64,000 nucleotides of DNA from Spirosoma sp. 48-14 (GCF_001898575.1 NZ_MKUD01000088.1:1-64000), one strand, 5' to 3'. Positions 16,052 to 26,737 are shown, numbered from the stretch's first letter. The notes: generated from the sequence alone by a model not told the origin. A program made the numbers and translations.

Positions 16052-17077
16052 ATGGCAAACGAAATGTTAAATGCTTTTCGGCCTCTGGTTGGACTTCGGG
16101 GCGTCGATAATTCAGCCAGCAGTTGGGTCAATGACCTGGCTGGGCTAAGTACCGAACTGGTCGGCGATCTGGCTTTGCCGTCCGACCTGCTCGACGGGGA
16201 TAATTCGCCCGAATCAGCCGTATGGGAGAGCGTACACCGTAATGCCTGCGAACGGTTGCAGAATGAAGTGTTACTGCAACTCAGCGAGAATTACGACTTT
16301 CAGCCGGTTATCATGCGAACGCTGGAACCATCGCGCAAACGCCCGTTTGTGACAAGCTCAATGCAGGATGGCGTATTTCTGGCTACGCTGGTAACGATAC
16401 CCTACACACCGAACGCAACGATCAATCTGCGTTCACTGACGGTCTCGGTTCCGGTTTTACCCGGCAATCAGCGGGTAACGGCCAGCGTTCGGGTCTATGA
16501 TCTGGATGCGCAGTCACAGCTATACGCAGCCCCGCACGAATTTGATGCCGGTATCAATACCATTGAGCTAAACGAGACGTACCGAACGGTACTGATGGAG
16601 CCGCTACAGTTGGTTGTCATGGTTGATGCCTCGCATTTGCCGTTACATGCGCTCAATGTGTGCTGGAACGCCTGCGATAATGATTGTGCGCTGATCGAGG
16701 GCAGGCGCACCATAAACCCGGCAAATCTGGCCGGTACGCTACTGGACGAAGAAATCTATATCGCGCTCGATATTGAAGTGACCCGCTCGCTGGATAAGCT
16801 GTTGCCTCGCTACGCAAAGGATATGCAGGCCGCTTACTGTTACCTGTGCGGCTCACTGCTGATGACCGAGAAGCTGGCAACGCCTAATCTGTCGGTCTTC
16901 ACCCTGTCGAATGCGGTGTTTACCGAGCGCATGGAATCGCAGCTCAGCACGGATTTTAAACGCGCCCTGCGTCCGGTGATGCGTCGGATGTCGAACGATC
17001 TGCTGAAAAAGGAAGCCCTCACCGTTCCGACGGCTACCCCTTCGGAAGTGACGTATATCAGTGGCTCTTATGTTTAA
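16052..17077 (+). CDS. Phage structural protein, function unknown
   Basis: 341 aa from the ATG at 16052 (the frame is open from 16040). Helical N-terminus, a beta-rich centre (about 105-210) and a helical C-terminus. It opens the tail block between the terminase and a tail-completion-like gene, so a head-tail connector or tail-assembly role is likely. No family recognised. Confidence 0.6.
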   Translation: MANEMLNAFRPLVGLRGVDNSASSWVNDLAGLSTELVGDLALPSDLLDGDNSPESAVWESVHRNACERLQNEVLLQLSENYDFQPVIMRTLEPSRKRPFVTSSMQDGVFLATLVTIPYTPNATINLRSLTVSVPVLPGNQRVTASVRVYDLDAQSQLYAAPHEFDAGINTIELNETYRTVLMEPLQLVVMVDASHLPLHALNVCWNACDNDCALIEGRRTINPANLAGTLLDEEIYIALDIEVTRSLDKLLPRYAKDMQAAYCYLCGSLLMTEKLATPNLSVFTLSNAVFTERMESQLSTDFKRALRPVMRRMSNDLLKKEALTVPTATPSEVTYISGSYV

Positions 17078-17549
17078 GTTTGACGAAACGACCGCAATTG
17101 CCGACATTCTGGCCGCGCAACAGACTGTACTTCGTATTGAGCAGGCCCGGCCCCGGATAGCGCAGGATACCGCGCAACATGCCGTGAATCTGGTTCGTGA
17201 CCGGATTCAGTTGCGGGGCCAGAATGCAGACGGCGACCCGATGATCAGCAGTAGCCCGAAGCGTACCGGACGCTATTCAGAGCGGTACGGCAAAATTCGG
17301 CAGCAGGAAGGGCTGCGTACCGACCTGATCAATCTGACCTTTACGGGCGAACTGCTTAACTCTTCGTCCTGGGCTGTACTCGAAAACGATATTGATGAGT
17401 TCGGGGGCGGCTTTCTGAATGACGATATGAGCCAGCGAGCCGACTACCTCGAAGACTACTTCGGCCCGGTCTTCATCATGTCAGGGGAAGAACAGCAGGA
17501 GAGTACGGATTATTTCACAGAACAGATTAACGATTTGATGCGTGTTTAA
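17061..17549 (+). CDS. Phage virion morphogenesis (tail completion) protein
   Basis: 162 aa. The central pattern SPKRTGRYSERYGKIRQQEGLRTDLINLTFTGELL resembles the HK97-gp10/Mu-gpG-like tail completion family. These proteins cap the tail tube or join it to the head. Overlaps the previous gene by 17 bp and touches the next (stop/start at 17549). Confidence 0.65.
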   Translation: MALMFKFDETTAIADILAAQQTVLRIEQARPRIAQDTAQHAVNLVRDRIQLRGQNADGDPMISSSPKRTGRYSERYGKIRQQEGLRTDLINLTFTGELLNSSSWAVLENDIDEFGGGFLNDDMSQRADYLEDYFGPVFIMSGEEQQESTDYFTEQINDLMRV

Positions 17550-18082
17550 TGAATGATTTTTTGTTACTCCAAAGCGTTGACGACGAACTGAGAAGCATCA
17601 TTGCGCCCAGCGTTCGCGCTCAGTTTGCTGGCCGGGTGCAGCAGTTCTACGACCCACAGCAGAAACGCCCTGCCCTGATGCGGCAGGATGCCGATACCGG
17701 AAAAGCCGCCCGGTTTACGGTTGATACGGTTCATTATGATGTACAGATCGCGCACCGTATGGTGGGAGGGCAACCGATCAAAGGAGCCATGCGCTGGGGC
17801 TCGCGTCAGGAAGTCGCCTTTAACCTGCGCTGGTCAATGATGGTTGCGACCCGGTTGCCGGATATTATGCCGTCGTTTCTGCTGGCGTTCTCGGCCATGA
17901 CCGAACTGGCAATCAATGAGTTCAGTACCGATACGCTTGCCGTGCTGAAACGAGAATTTCTATTCATACCCGACCAGAAAACAGCCTACGACCCGACACT
18001 GCAATGCTTTTCGGTTGACTACCAGATGCTGAACGTGTCGGAGGATGTTTTTAAATCCCTAATAAGTAATCAATTGTTGTAA
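17549..18082 (+). CDS. Phage protein, probably tail terminator or completion
   Basis: 177 aa, mixed alpha/beta, with no signal or Cys motif. Its place between a gp10-like gene and the genes before the tape measure matches the tail terminator slot of siphoviruses. Sequence alone does not confirm it. Confidence 0.5.
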   Translation: MNDFLLLQSVDDELRSIIAPSVRAQFAGRVQQFYDPQQKRPALMRQDADTGKAARFTVDTVHYDVQIAHRMVGGQPIKGAMRWGSRQEVAFNLRWSMMVATRLPDIMPSFLLAFSAMTELAINEFSTDTLAVLKREFLFIPDQKTAYDPTLQCFSVDYQMLNVSEDVFKSLISNQLL

Positions 18083-18084
18083 AT

Positions 18085-18891
18085 ATGAGTACAATTGCTG
18101 TTCATCCTGAATTCGATAAGGCTCTGTCGTTGGGTCATATCATTCCGGTTCTGCTGCCGAGTGGCGAGCCTTTTATCATAGAAGGCATTCAGTTCTATCA
18201 GGCCAGCGACGACGGGGCTAACATGTATCAGGGGCGGTTGATGTCCTTTACTGACGTTATTGAAAAGCATAACCGTCTAAAGCTGGACGAAACCACCTTA
18301 CGCGCCTATTTTACGTCGATTGCCGAAAGCGCAACGCAGGCCATCCTGCAACTGTCGTCAGACCCCGAACAGGCGGTTAAATACCTGAATGATATTGCTA
18401 CGCTGTCGAGTTTCGGCCAGCAGCGGCTAGACCTTTACGAAGAAACGGCGGAACTCAACGTCGGCAGCAATACAGCGCGTGTCTATGAACTGGGGTCGAT
18501 CTGGTTCTTTGCGTCGGACGAAGACCCGGCGTCGTTCGACCCGGTGAAGGGTAAGCGTAACGTCATGCTGATGCTGAAACGCCCCGAGCTGTACGATTTT
18601 TTTTTACGCATGCGGCTCAACCGATTCGCGCCCTTAGCATCGGCCTCCGAAGAAAATACCCTGAATGCTATCCGGGCGATCCGGGAAGCGGACTACAATC
18701 AGTTTCTCCTATTCACGCAGAGCCTATTGCGGTTCAGAATGAATGGCGCAAATCCAGCTATGACGCAGCGTTTAGAGTCGCTACTGGCGACCCTGGCCGC
18801 TTACGATACCTGTTACGATCAACTGTTGAAGACGCTCACGACTACATGGCCGCATTTATCCGAAAGCAACAGTACGACGCCGAGCAGCTAG
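18085..18891 (+). CDS. Probable tail assembly protein
   Basis: 268 aa, helical, 2 bp after the previous gene. It lies two genes before the tape measure, the usual position of tail assembly chaperones. Its last residues (LTTTWPHLSESNS) look unlike the rest, while the -1 frame over the same DNA reads into a natural helical segment ending at 18932. Frameshift extension is possible, but I see no clear slippery heptamer. Confidence 0.5.
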   Translation: MSTIAVHPEFDKALSLGHIIPVLLPSGEPFIIEGIQFYQASDDGANMYQGRLMSFTDVIEKHNRLKLDETTLRAYFTSIAESATQAILQLSSDPEQAVKYLNDIATLSSFGQQRLDLYEETAELNVGSNTARVYELGSIWFFASDEDPASFDPVKGKRNVMLMLKRPELYDFFLRMRLNRFAPLASASEENTLNAIRAIREADYNQFLLFTQSLLRFRMNGANPAMTQRLESLLATLAAYDTCYDQLLKTLTTTWPHLSESNSTTPSS

Positions 18892-18969
18892 AAAAGCAGC
18901 TAGAAAAACAAAAGGCCGCAGGTTCGCGGTGACTACTCTGAATACCTACTAAACTGTACAGACACCTCA

Positions 18970-19350
18970 ATGCAATCAACTTTTCCCTCAAAACCCGAAA
19001 AGGACTACCAATTACTACAACAGTACCTTAGTGAACATTTTTTTAATGATGCCGACTACCTGTACGACGCGCAGCCGGACGAATTGATTGAAAATTGCTT
19101 TCGACAGTATTACGTGTTTCTGTCGGGGTCGTTTGTGCTTTCAGACTGGTACGCACTCTTTCAACAGGAAGCCTATCGGACACTCTCCTTACGGGGCATC
19201 ACACAGGATCAAACCGAGTACAAGCTACGTTCCGCCCGATTTATAAACTACGTTCAAAACCTGATGAACACCCTGCAAAACGAAAAAATTGACGTTTCAT
19301 CCTACCCCGCCCGCGAATCCGGCGAGGATTTAGCCCATGTCTCAGTATGA
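18970..19350 (+). CDS. Phage protein upstream of the tape measure
   Basis: 126 aa, helical and acidic. It overlaps the tape measure start by 14 bp, so it is probably translationally coupled with it. The position suggests a second tail assembly chaperone. No motif recognised. Confidence 0.5.
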   Translation: MQSTFPSKPEKDYQLLQQYLSEHFFNDADYLYDAQPDELIENCFRQYYVFLSGSFVLSDWYALFQQEAYRTLSLRGITQDQTEYKLRSARFINYVQNLMNTLQNEKIDVSSYPARESGEDLAHVSV

Positions 19351-22300
19351 ACAAAACGTCCGTTTTAACTTCAAACTAGCCTCCGAATTACCTGACGCAA
19401 TCCAGCAACTCGAACGGATTGCGGAATTAACAAAGCAACAGGGTCAGATAGCCTCCTCGACGGCAGATTTGGTCAAACAGGCTGCACAGCAGCAAAAGAA
19501 CGACCGAAAACTGTACGCCGAGGAGGAATTGGCGATTACTAAGGAAATCGCCCGGCAGATGACCCTTGAGCGCAAAGCGCAGCTCGATCAGCAGACGGCG
19601 CAACTCAAAGCGTCCGAAGCTCAGAATACGGCCTATGTGAAGGCCAGCGAGCAGGAACGCGCTGCTATCGCTAAAGAGATTGCCAAACAGACGACTCAGG
19701 AACAGGCCGCTGAACTCAAGCGGCAGGAAATCGAACGGGAAGCATCCGAAACCCGTAAGACGACAATCCTGCGTGAAGAAGAAGAACGCCGTACAGCGGC
19801 TGTACGTGCCGCTCTACTGGAACAGGCGCAGATTGCCGAACGGCTGCACGAACAGACTACCCTTGAGCTAAAGGCTGAACTCGAACGGCAAACCTTATCG
19901 GTTAAAGCCGAAGCCGATCAACAGACGGCCATCATTCGCGGGGAACAGCAGCGGCAAACGCTACTACTCAGGGGTGAACTGGCCGAACAGAAGGCCGCGA
20001 TTCAACAACATGGTCAAGCCTTTCAGGAACTGCGCAATTACATCGCCAGTGCCTTCGGCGTGTATGAACTTATTGACTTCACGAAAGGAGTCATTGAAGC
20101 CAAGTCGAAGGTTGATTCGTTCCGGGCTGGTCTTCAGCAGATGATCGGCACCAAAGCCGAAGCGGATGCGGTATTCGCCCGGCTGCTGGAAATGGCGAAG
20201 ACCACTCCGTTCGAGGTTGAGAACCTGATGGAAGCCACGTTCCGGCTGAAAGCCATGGGGACGGCTACCCAGGACCTGATACCGACACTGGAAGTACTGG
20301 GCAACATGGCCGCTGTCGTTGGCTCCGAAAAGCTGGGGTATATCGCCAAAGCGTTCACCGACATCCAGAATAAAGGCGTTTTGATGAAGCAGGAGCTTAA
20401 CCAGTTCGCCGATAATGGCGTTCCGTTGTACGATCTGCTGGCTAAGTCGATGGGCAAAACCCGCGACGAAGTGGTTAAGCTGGCCGAAGCGCACGAAATC
20501 ACGTTTGCGCAGGTCAAAAAGGCGCTTTTCGATGCCTCGCAGGAAGGCGGTCGGTATTACAACCTGATGGCGATTCAGGCCCAGACGCTGGGCGGTCAGG
20601 TTAGCAACCTGAAAGATAAGTTCTTTGTCGCAAAGGCGGCTCTGGGTGATTACTACGAAGATGGCCTACAGAAAGTAATCGGCGGTCTAAGTAGTATGAT
20701 TCAGTTTCTGGCCGGTTCTGACAGTGCAATAGCCCGGAATGTGGCAATCATCAAAGCCGGTGCATCGGCCTGGATTACCTACCAACTGGCGACTAATGCA
20801 GCCGTGATTGAAGAAAAGGCCATTGCTGCCGCGATGGTCGTCAAGAATGCCGCGATAGCTGCGTCTGAATTGGTAGTCGGTACGTACAATCTGGTTATGA
20901 TCACGGCGACCGGCACAACGCGGGGATTTAATACGGCACAGCTTGAATCAGCCGTTGCTGCCCGTGCAACCTGGGCGGCACTGGCGGCTAATCCGCTGGG
21001 GGCGATCATCGCTACCGTCGGTATTGCGATCACAACGTATCAGGCTTGGAAAGCGGCAACGACTGAGGTAACCAGTGCGATGGGTGAACAGGAAGTAGCC
21101 CTGAAAATAGAGAAAGCCAACCTGAACACACTGGCACAGGTGGCGCTGAATGCAGCCGCAGGTACGAAAGAACGAAAGGATGCTATTGCGCTGCTGATCA
21201 AACAGTACCCGCAGTACTTTTCGGGGCTGGACTCCGAGAAGGTTTCCAATAACGATCTGCGTAAAATCCTTGATTCGGTGAATGTGTCGTACATGACCCG
21301 GATTAGTCTGGCCCGGCAGGCGTATAATCTGGAAGGGCTGGCCGCAAAGCAGAAAGAGTTGTTCGATCTGGAAAAAGAGTTCTTTAGCACGCTGCCTAAA
21401 TCAATTACGGTGCAATTCGACGGGGATATTACCCGGTTCGTGAAGGCGCTGGATGCTGGCGGAGCGCAGGCCAACAAACTAAAAGACCAACTGAACGAAA
21501 CCGCTGGCGGTGGGGCTGCATTCTTCGGCGAAGCAGCGCGAGAAATCAGTAAGAAGTTTGATGCCGTTGAGAAAGATTATGCGAAGGTCAGCCAGAACAT
21601 GAAGTCTACCGACGAGGTACGCATAAAAACGGCGCTTGATGCGGAAAACAAACGCTGGGAGGCTCAGCTATCGACGCTCAAGAAAGGCACTGCCGACTAC
21701 AAAACGGCGGAACAGAAGCACCTTGACGAACTGGCGAAGATCAATGGCACCTACCGCGAGAATCAGGAAGGGGCGGCTACCAATCACGGCGCAAAGATGA
21801 AATCCATTGTGCTCAATTCGCAGCTTACGGTTCGTGATATTCTGTTGCAAACCGACAACATGAGTTTCGAGGACAAAAAGAAATATTACGAGAACCTTGA
21901 AAAACTGGAAATCGAGCAGATCAACAAAACAAGGGTGAGTCGTAAAGCGTCCGAAGATGAAATTGTCGCCTTACGTGAACAGGCTCTGCAAAAGATTCAG
22001 GCAATCCACGAAAAGTATCAGAAGATTCAGGATGGTTTGTTGGCTATCGAACGGAAGTCGCTGTCGGATTCTATCGACGCTGAGATTGTAAAGTTTCAGG
22101 AGCGCAATAACGTTTCGTACGACTACATCGAGAAAGAAACGAAGGGTATCAAGCAACTGGCGCAGGAGGCTAAAAAGTCAGCGGCTGAGCGCGAAGCTGC
22201 CGAAAAGCAGTTGCAGACCGAGAAGGAAAAAACCATTCGCATGACCGAAGCGGCTGCTGATGCCGAGGAGAAAGCAACCCGGAAAATAATTAATATGTTT

Positions 22301-24778
22301 TCGGAAATGCTCAGCAAAGCAGACCCGCTGCTAGCCTCGATTGCAAAGGGTTTTATGACCGTCATTGAGTTTACCGATCAGTTGTCCGGCAAATCGTTGC
22401 AGGCGTCTCAGAATGCGCTGGAAAACGCGAAGATTCACGCGCAAACGCTCAAATCTATTTATGATGCGGGGATGGGCGGAACGGCTCAGCAGGTCGAGGA
22501 GGCCAATCAGGCCGTTCAGAAATCGCGGAAGGATTTGGCCGATGCCAGGATAGAGACGGCTACTACGGTTTTCGCCGTCATGGGGGCAATCTATCAGGTT
22601 TTCAGTGCTATCGCTGATGCGTATAACCAGCATCAGAAAGAAGTCTATCAGGCTATTGCGAGTGGTTTTGCCAGAATCCGGGAAGCCTATACCGACCTGT
22701 ATGCCTTCATTTCCAAAGCTGCGAAAGATTCGCACGACGAAGAAATGAAGAATTTCAAAGGGACGATTGAAGAAAAATTACAAAAAATAGACGACTACTA
22801 TAAGCGGGAAAAAGCCTATGCTGAAGGTCGCGACCGGATTGATGCAATGCTAGCTTATTACCAGAAAGCAGCTCAAATACAGGCTGACGCTGGCACTGAT
22901 GCGGGTAAAATCATGAAGGGTTTAACTGAATTGGCGCTTGACCAAATCAAGATGCAGCAGCAATTGATCATAAATCAGGCTGAGCTTGAAATTGCCAAAG
23001 CGGGTGAAATTCGAGATGCAAAAGTTCAGTCTATAGAAGATCAATTGAAATCATATAAGGATGCAAAAGAAAAGGAAATTGATGCCTTAAATGATGCTGC
23101 TGATAAAGAGAAGAGCCGTATTGATGAAGTATTAAAGGCTAAAACGGAGGCTCTTGAGGCTGAGCTTAGTGCAGTAAAAGATAAGTATGATAAAGAAGTT
23201 GCTCTGATCAAAGATACCTATGATCAGGAACTTGCATTGCTCAAAGACCGAGAAAGCCAGGAACGGGCGCAGATGCAGGCAACCTATGATCTGCGCCAGC
23301 AATTAATGCAGCAGCGTATTTCAGATGAAATCGAAGAAGTTGCTATTCTTGACCGTGTTCGTAATGAAGCCCTAGAGCGGTATCGGTCTGATGAAATTGC
23401 CCGAATTACGGCGACCCGCGACCGTATTCTGTCAACGCTTACTGATGAAACTGAAAAGCAACAGGTCATCACTGAGTACGAAAACCAGCTTCAACAGTTG
23501 CATGATACGGTTGAACAGGCTAAGCTCGACAAGTCGAAAGGTGTTGCTCTAGCAACTAAGCAGCTCAACAAAGAGCAGACCGAAGAAACAAAACTGCTGA
23601 AAGCAGAAGAAACGGAAGCCCTGAAAAAACTGGATGATGAATATCAGGCCAAGTTTAAGGAGTTAGCCAAAGAGCGCGACGAAAAGCTGGCTCAGATGAA
23701 GGCCGATGAACTGGAACGGGAGCAGTTGCTGAAAGATCGTATCAAACAGTTGGAGCTAGACGCGGCCAATCAAAAACACGATCTGGAAATAGCAACGGCC
23801 AACAAGATTCAGGAAATCATGGAACAAATGGCGAAGCAGGAAGCTGCTGCCGCCGAAGATCGAGCCAAAGCAAACGCCGAGTATGCCAACCAGGTCATGC
23901 AGGCCAATCGTCAGATATTTGAAGCCAACAAGCGCATGAAAATTGCAGAATTGCAAGCTGAAATTGCAATTCTGGAAGGGCAGAAAGGGCTATTCAGCAA
24001 TAACAGTGCGATTAATGCGGCTATCGATGCGCTCAATCAGGCAATCGGTACAATTACGGCGCTCTCCTACGATACAGGTTCCGCTACCAGCTCCGGTATT
24101 AGCAGCGTGTTCGGAAAAACGAACATAGTCAAAGAGACGCTAGGCGGAGGGACGGGAGGGGTTCGTCCAGGCTCCCGGCCAACGACGCCGGTAGACTCAT
24201 CAGGTAATCAGGTGTCGGCGGCTTACGACGAAAGCGGCAATACCATCGAACTGACGTACGACCCACTGGGTCACTCGTTCAGCGCCTACGACGCCAACAA
24301 CAACCCGATTACGATCAAGTTTGCAACCGGCTACGCTCCCAAAACAGGCAAGCAGTACTTTCTTGGTACAGAGTACGTAGACGACCCCAGCCGACCGAAT
24401 GGACGCGATACCGTACCGGCTTTGCTGACCAAAGGGGAGCGGGTATTGACTGTCGATCAGAATATGCAACTGAATGGCATTACTAATGACGAGTTGGTAC
24501 GCCGGGCGCTGCTGGTTGAAAACCTGAATATGCCGAATATGGCTGATTTCTGGGCTGGCTTTGGCAATATGCGACTCGGTTTGCCTGACGGGTTGCTGTC
24601 GGCTGGCGGTCGGGAGTTTCTAAATATTGCCGAACTGATTAACGAAACCCGACGAACGAGGCAGGTCTTTGAAAGTAAAAAGCTGGTGAACATTTCAATA
24701 GATCGGCAGGGGTTTTCCGAATCAGAAATCGGACAGCAAAGCACGGTTCGATACTGGAACAACATCTTTAAACGATAA
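19337..24778 (+). CDS. Tail tape measure protein
   Basis: 1813 aa, by far the largest gene. Residues 1-235 are an Ala/Glu/Gln/Arg coiled coil, then a tape-measure-like region (VENLMEATFRLKAMGT, FNQFADNGVPLYDLLAKSMG), hydrophobic helices near 480-590, long charged coiled coils from about 780 to 1560, and a globular C-terminus (FATGYAPKTG, then DTVPALLTKGERVL). The protein sets tail length and usually enters the cell envelope with the DNA. At roughly 0.15 nm per residue the tail would be of siphovirus length, well over 200 nm. Codons in the stretch 22.7-23.4 kb are visibly more AT-rich than the rest, suggesting a replaced coiled-coil segment. Confidence 0.9.
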   Translation: MSQYEQNVRFNFKLASELPDAIQQLERIAELTKQQGQIASSTADLVKQAAQQQKNDRKLYAEEELAITKEIARQMTLERKAQLDQQTAQLKASEAQNTAYVKASEQERAAIAKEIAKQTTQEQAAELKRQEIEREASETRKTTILREEEERRTAAVRAALLEQAQIAERLHEQTTLELKAELERQTLSVKAEADQQTAIIRGEQQRQTLLLRGELAEQKAAIQQHGQAFQELRNYIASAFGVYELIDFTKGVIEAKSKVDSFRAGLQQMIGTKAEADAVFARLLEMAKTTPFEVENLMEATFRLKAMGTATQDLIPTLEVLGNMAAVVGSEKLGYIAKAFTDIQNKGVLMKQELNQFADNGVPLYDLLAKSMGKTRDEVVKLAEAHEITFAQVKKALFDASQEGGRYYNLMAIQAQTLGGQVSNLKDKFFVAKAALGDYYEDGLQKVIGGLSSMIQFLAGSDSAIARNVAIIKAGASAWITYQLATNAAVIEEKAIAAAMVVKNAAIAASELVVGTYNLVMITATGTTRGFNTAQLESAVAARATWAALAANPLGAIIATVGIAITTYQAWKAATTEVTSAMGEQEVALKIEKANLNTLAQVALNAAAGTKERKDAIALLIKQYPQYFSGLDSEKVSNNDLRKILDSVNVSYMTRISLARQAYNLEGLAAKQKELFDLEKEFFSTLPKSITVQFDGDITRFVKALDAGGAQANKLKDQLNETAGGGAAFFGEAAREISKKFDAVEKDYAKVSQNMKSTDEVRIKTALDAENKRWEAQLSTLKKGTADYKTAEQKHLDELAKINGTYRENQEGAATNHGAKMKSIVLNSQLTVRDILLQTDNMSFEDKKKYYENLEKLEIEQINKTRVSRKASEDEIVALREQALQKIQAIHEKYQKIQDGLLAIERKSLSDSIDAEIVKFQERNNVSYDYIEKETKGIKQLAQEAKKSAAEREAAEKQLQTEKEKTIRMTEAAADAEEKATRKIINMFSEMLSKADPLLASIAKGFMTVIEFTDQLSGKSLQASQNALENAKIHAQTLKSIYDAGMGGTAQQVEEANQAVQKSRKDLADARIETATTVFAVMGAIYQVFSAIADAYNQHQKEVYQAIASGFARIREAYTDLYAFISKAAKDSHDEEMKNFKGTIEEKLQKIDDYYKREKAYAEGRDRIDAMLAYYQKAAQIQADAGTDAGKIMKGLTELALDQIKMQQQLIINQAELEIAKAGEIRDAKVQSIEDQLKSYKDAKEKEIDALNDAADKEKSRIDEVLKAKTEALEAELSAVKDKYDKEVALIKDTYDQELALLKDRESQERAQMQATYDLRQQLMQQRISDEIEEVAILDRVRNEALERYRSDEIARITATRDRILSTLTDETEKQQVITEYENQLQQLHDTVEQAKLDKSKGVALATKQLNKEQTEETKLLKAEETEALKKLDDEYQAKFKELAKERDEKLAQMKADELEREQLLKDRIKQLELDAANQKHDLEIATANKIQEIMEQMAKQEAAAAEDRAKANAEYANQVMQANRQIFEANKRMKIAELQAEIAILEGQKGLFSNNSAINAAIDALNQAIGTITALSYDTGSATSSGISSVFGKTNIVKETLGGGTGGVRPGSRPTTPVDSSGNQVSAAYDESGNTIELTYDPLGHSFSAYDANNNPITIKFATGYAPKTGKQYFLGTEYVDDPSRPNGRDTVPALLTKGERVLTVDQNMQLNGITNDELVRRALLVENLNMPNMADFWAGFGNMRLGLPDGLLSAGGREFLNIAELINETRRTRQVFESKKLVNISIDRQGFSESEIGQQSTVRYWNNIFKR

Positions 24779-26697
24779 TGGAGCGTTTTTTTATCAATCA
24801 AACGGAGGTTCAACCCCCGCAGGGAATAAGCGGTCTGGTTCGGGCAAAATCACGAAATCCGCGTTATTTCTCGGTATTGTATAAACAGGTTGGGTATGCT
24901 CAGAGCGTTGGCAATGTCACATTTGCCGACGCTCTGAGTCGTCGCCTGCTGCTTGAGCCGTATCAGGTCGCACGCGTTGCGGCAAACACCCGCTTTCGGA
25001 TGGAGTACGACGGCGTTACCGAGTACGAGGCTTTTGTTGATTACCTGACCTTTTCGCAAAACCGCAATGGAATCACATGCGCTTTTCGCGATAGTGTAAG
25101 CACAACATCATTGGAAAGTAATGCCGTAACGCAGTATAGTGTTTCGGCAAAAACAGCCGTAACGCTTCGGACGAAACGGATTACCGGACCCGCCACGCAT
25201 ACAGTCGGCTCAGCGCCAACGGTTCAGAAAGCAATGCCATCGGCGCAGTCGATCAGCCATTCGCTGCCGCTTGTCAGGCCGGAAAAAACGGAAAGCACAC
25301 TGCCGGGGCAACTGCTGACCGTCGATAGTCCGCTATCGAATCAGCCGATCTACCGCAACACGACCAACGATGCGCAGTCCTTGCAACTGTCGGGACGGGT
25401 ACAGATGACGTTTAGCGCCAGTGCCAGTACCGGGGCTCGTCTGGTTGTTCTGCTCTACGGGCCGAACGGCGAGTCTACCGAGATTCGGCAGGCTGAACTG
25501 CTGATGACAACCGGCCAGAAAACGGCAACGTATGCGCTACTGGCGGGGCTTGTCGTCCAGCCTGGGGGATGGGTTGTGCTCGGCATCCGGGGCGATACCG
25601 TCAGCAAGTGGTCGTTTGTGTATGGCAGCGATACCGTTGTTACGCTGGAATCGACCAATCAGGCACCGGAATCGATCTGCCGGGGTTTGCTGGCGGCTGA
25701 TCTGCTGGCTGAACTGGTGCGCCGGTCGAGTGGGGGAACGCTGGCCTTTCAGAGCGAGTATTTTACGGCTGGCGACGGTAAGGATGTGTTTCTGACCAAT
25801 GGCGCCAACCTGCGGGGCATTAACCGGGCTATTACCGCCAGCTTGCAGGATGTATTCGACGGGTTGACCGCTTCGGACCCGCTGGCGCTCTGGATTGATG
25901 GCGCAACCGTTCGGGTCGAACCGCTGGCTACCTACCTAACCAGTTACGCAGCCGTAAGCTGGCTCGATCAGGAGTCAATCAGTATTACCTACAAGCCGAA
26001 TGCAACGTACCTGTTCAATGAGGTGCTGACCGGGTACGAAACGTGGCGCAGTAGCGGCCTGCTGGCAAACGATGAAATCAACGGCTCTCGTCGCTACCTG
26101 ACCAGTTACCCGACTGTGCGGCAAACGCTCGATTTACGGGCTAAAACCGTGATTGCATCCGGTGAACTGATCGAAGAACAACGGCGTAAGCAGTTCAGCG
26201 ATAAAACGGCCAGCGCCAACGCGTCTGACAGCAACGACGATAAGCTGTTTGTGATCTGTACCGTGCTGAACCGATCAGGCCAGCGGGTGAACGAAACCCG
26301 CGAAAAGACGCCGTATCTGACTGGTGTAGTCGATACCGAAACACCCTACAATGTGCGGCTTAGCCCTACGCGCTCGGCCCGACGCTGGGCTAAAATCCTG
26401 CCGATTGCGCCGTTGACGCTGGAATCGTCGGAAGGCAACAGTACGGCCAAAAGCAGGTACGGTACAGAAGCCTGGCCGTCGCTGGGTGAGGGGGATTACC
26501 TGCCGCGACTGCCGAAGTCGCTGCTCGGCGACGAACTAGCTATCGTCGTCATACCGATGTCACAGACTGAATTTAACAATCTGGGCGACTGGATTACGGT
26601 CTATGACGAGGGTAAGCCCGTAACCGGCTTGCTCATGGATGCCACATGGCAGGAAACCGAGCAGGGACAAACCGGCACGATGACGCTGTTTTTGTGA
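24778..26697 (+). CDS. Tail tip / baseplate protein
   Basis: 639 aa, starting at the base where the tape measure ends (shared A of TAATG). Beta-rich throughout. The N-terminal 110 residues could be a distal-tail-type barrel, and the region around 310-420 (LLAADLLAELVRRS, then GLTASDPLALW) resembles baseplate hub sequences. Position just after the tape measure supports a distal tail or hub role. Function inferred mainly from order. Confidence 0.6.
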   Translation: MERFFINQTEVQPPQGISGLVRAKSRNPRYFSVLYKQVGYAQSVGNVTFADALSRRLLLEPYQVARVAANTRFRMEYDGVTEYEAFVDYLTFSQNRNGITCAFRDSVSTTSLESNAVTQYSVSAKTAVTLRTKRITGPATHTVGSAPTVQKAMPSAQSISHSLPLVRPEKTESTLPGQLLTVDSPLSNQPIYRNTTNDAQSLQLSGRVQMTFSASASTGARLVVLLYGPNGESTEIRQAELLMTTGQKTATYALLAGLVVQPGGWVVLGIRGDTVSKWSFVYGSDTVVTLESTNQAPESICRGLLAADLLAELVRRSSGGTLAFQSEYFTAGDGKDVFLTNGANLRGINRAITASLQDVFDGLTASDPLALWIDGATVRVEPLATYLTSYAAVSWLDQESISITYKPNATYLFNEVLTGYETWRSSGLLANDEINGSRRYLTSYPTVRQTLDLRAKTVIASGELIEEQRRKQFSDKTASANASDSNDDKLFVICTVLNRSGQRVNETREKTPYLTGVVDTETPYNVRLSPTRSARRWAKILPIAPLTLESSEGNSTAKSRYGTEAWPSLGEGDYLPRLPKSLLGDELAIVVIPMSQTEFNNLGDWITVYDEGKPVTGLLMDATWQETEQGQTGTMTLFL

Positions 26698-26703
26698 TTC
26701 TTT

Positions 26704-26737
26704 TTGTTCTTTTTTTGTAATATTAATATTACCTTCG
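26704..26737 (+). promoter_or_regulatory. Operator with probable promoter in the tail region
   Basis: Perfect palindrome GTAATATTAATATTAC at 26717-26732. The -7 candidate is TACCTTCG (26730-26737). The nearest TTG is 23 bp upstream, a little far. It lies between two tail genes. Confidence 0.65.

Noticed and set aside
26717..26732. TAATATTAC within the palindrome equals the nonanucleotide nicked by Rep proteins of single-stranded DNA viruses
   Set aside because: The copies lie at promoters, there are many of them, no HUH Rep gene is present, and a separate iteron origin is visible. The match is most likely chance in an AT-rich palindrome.
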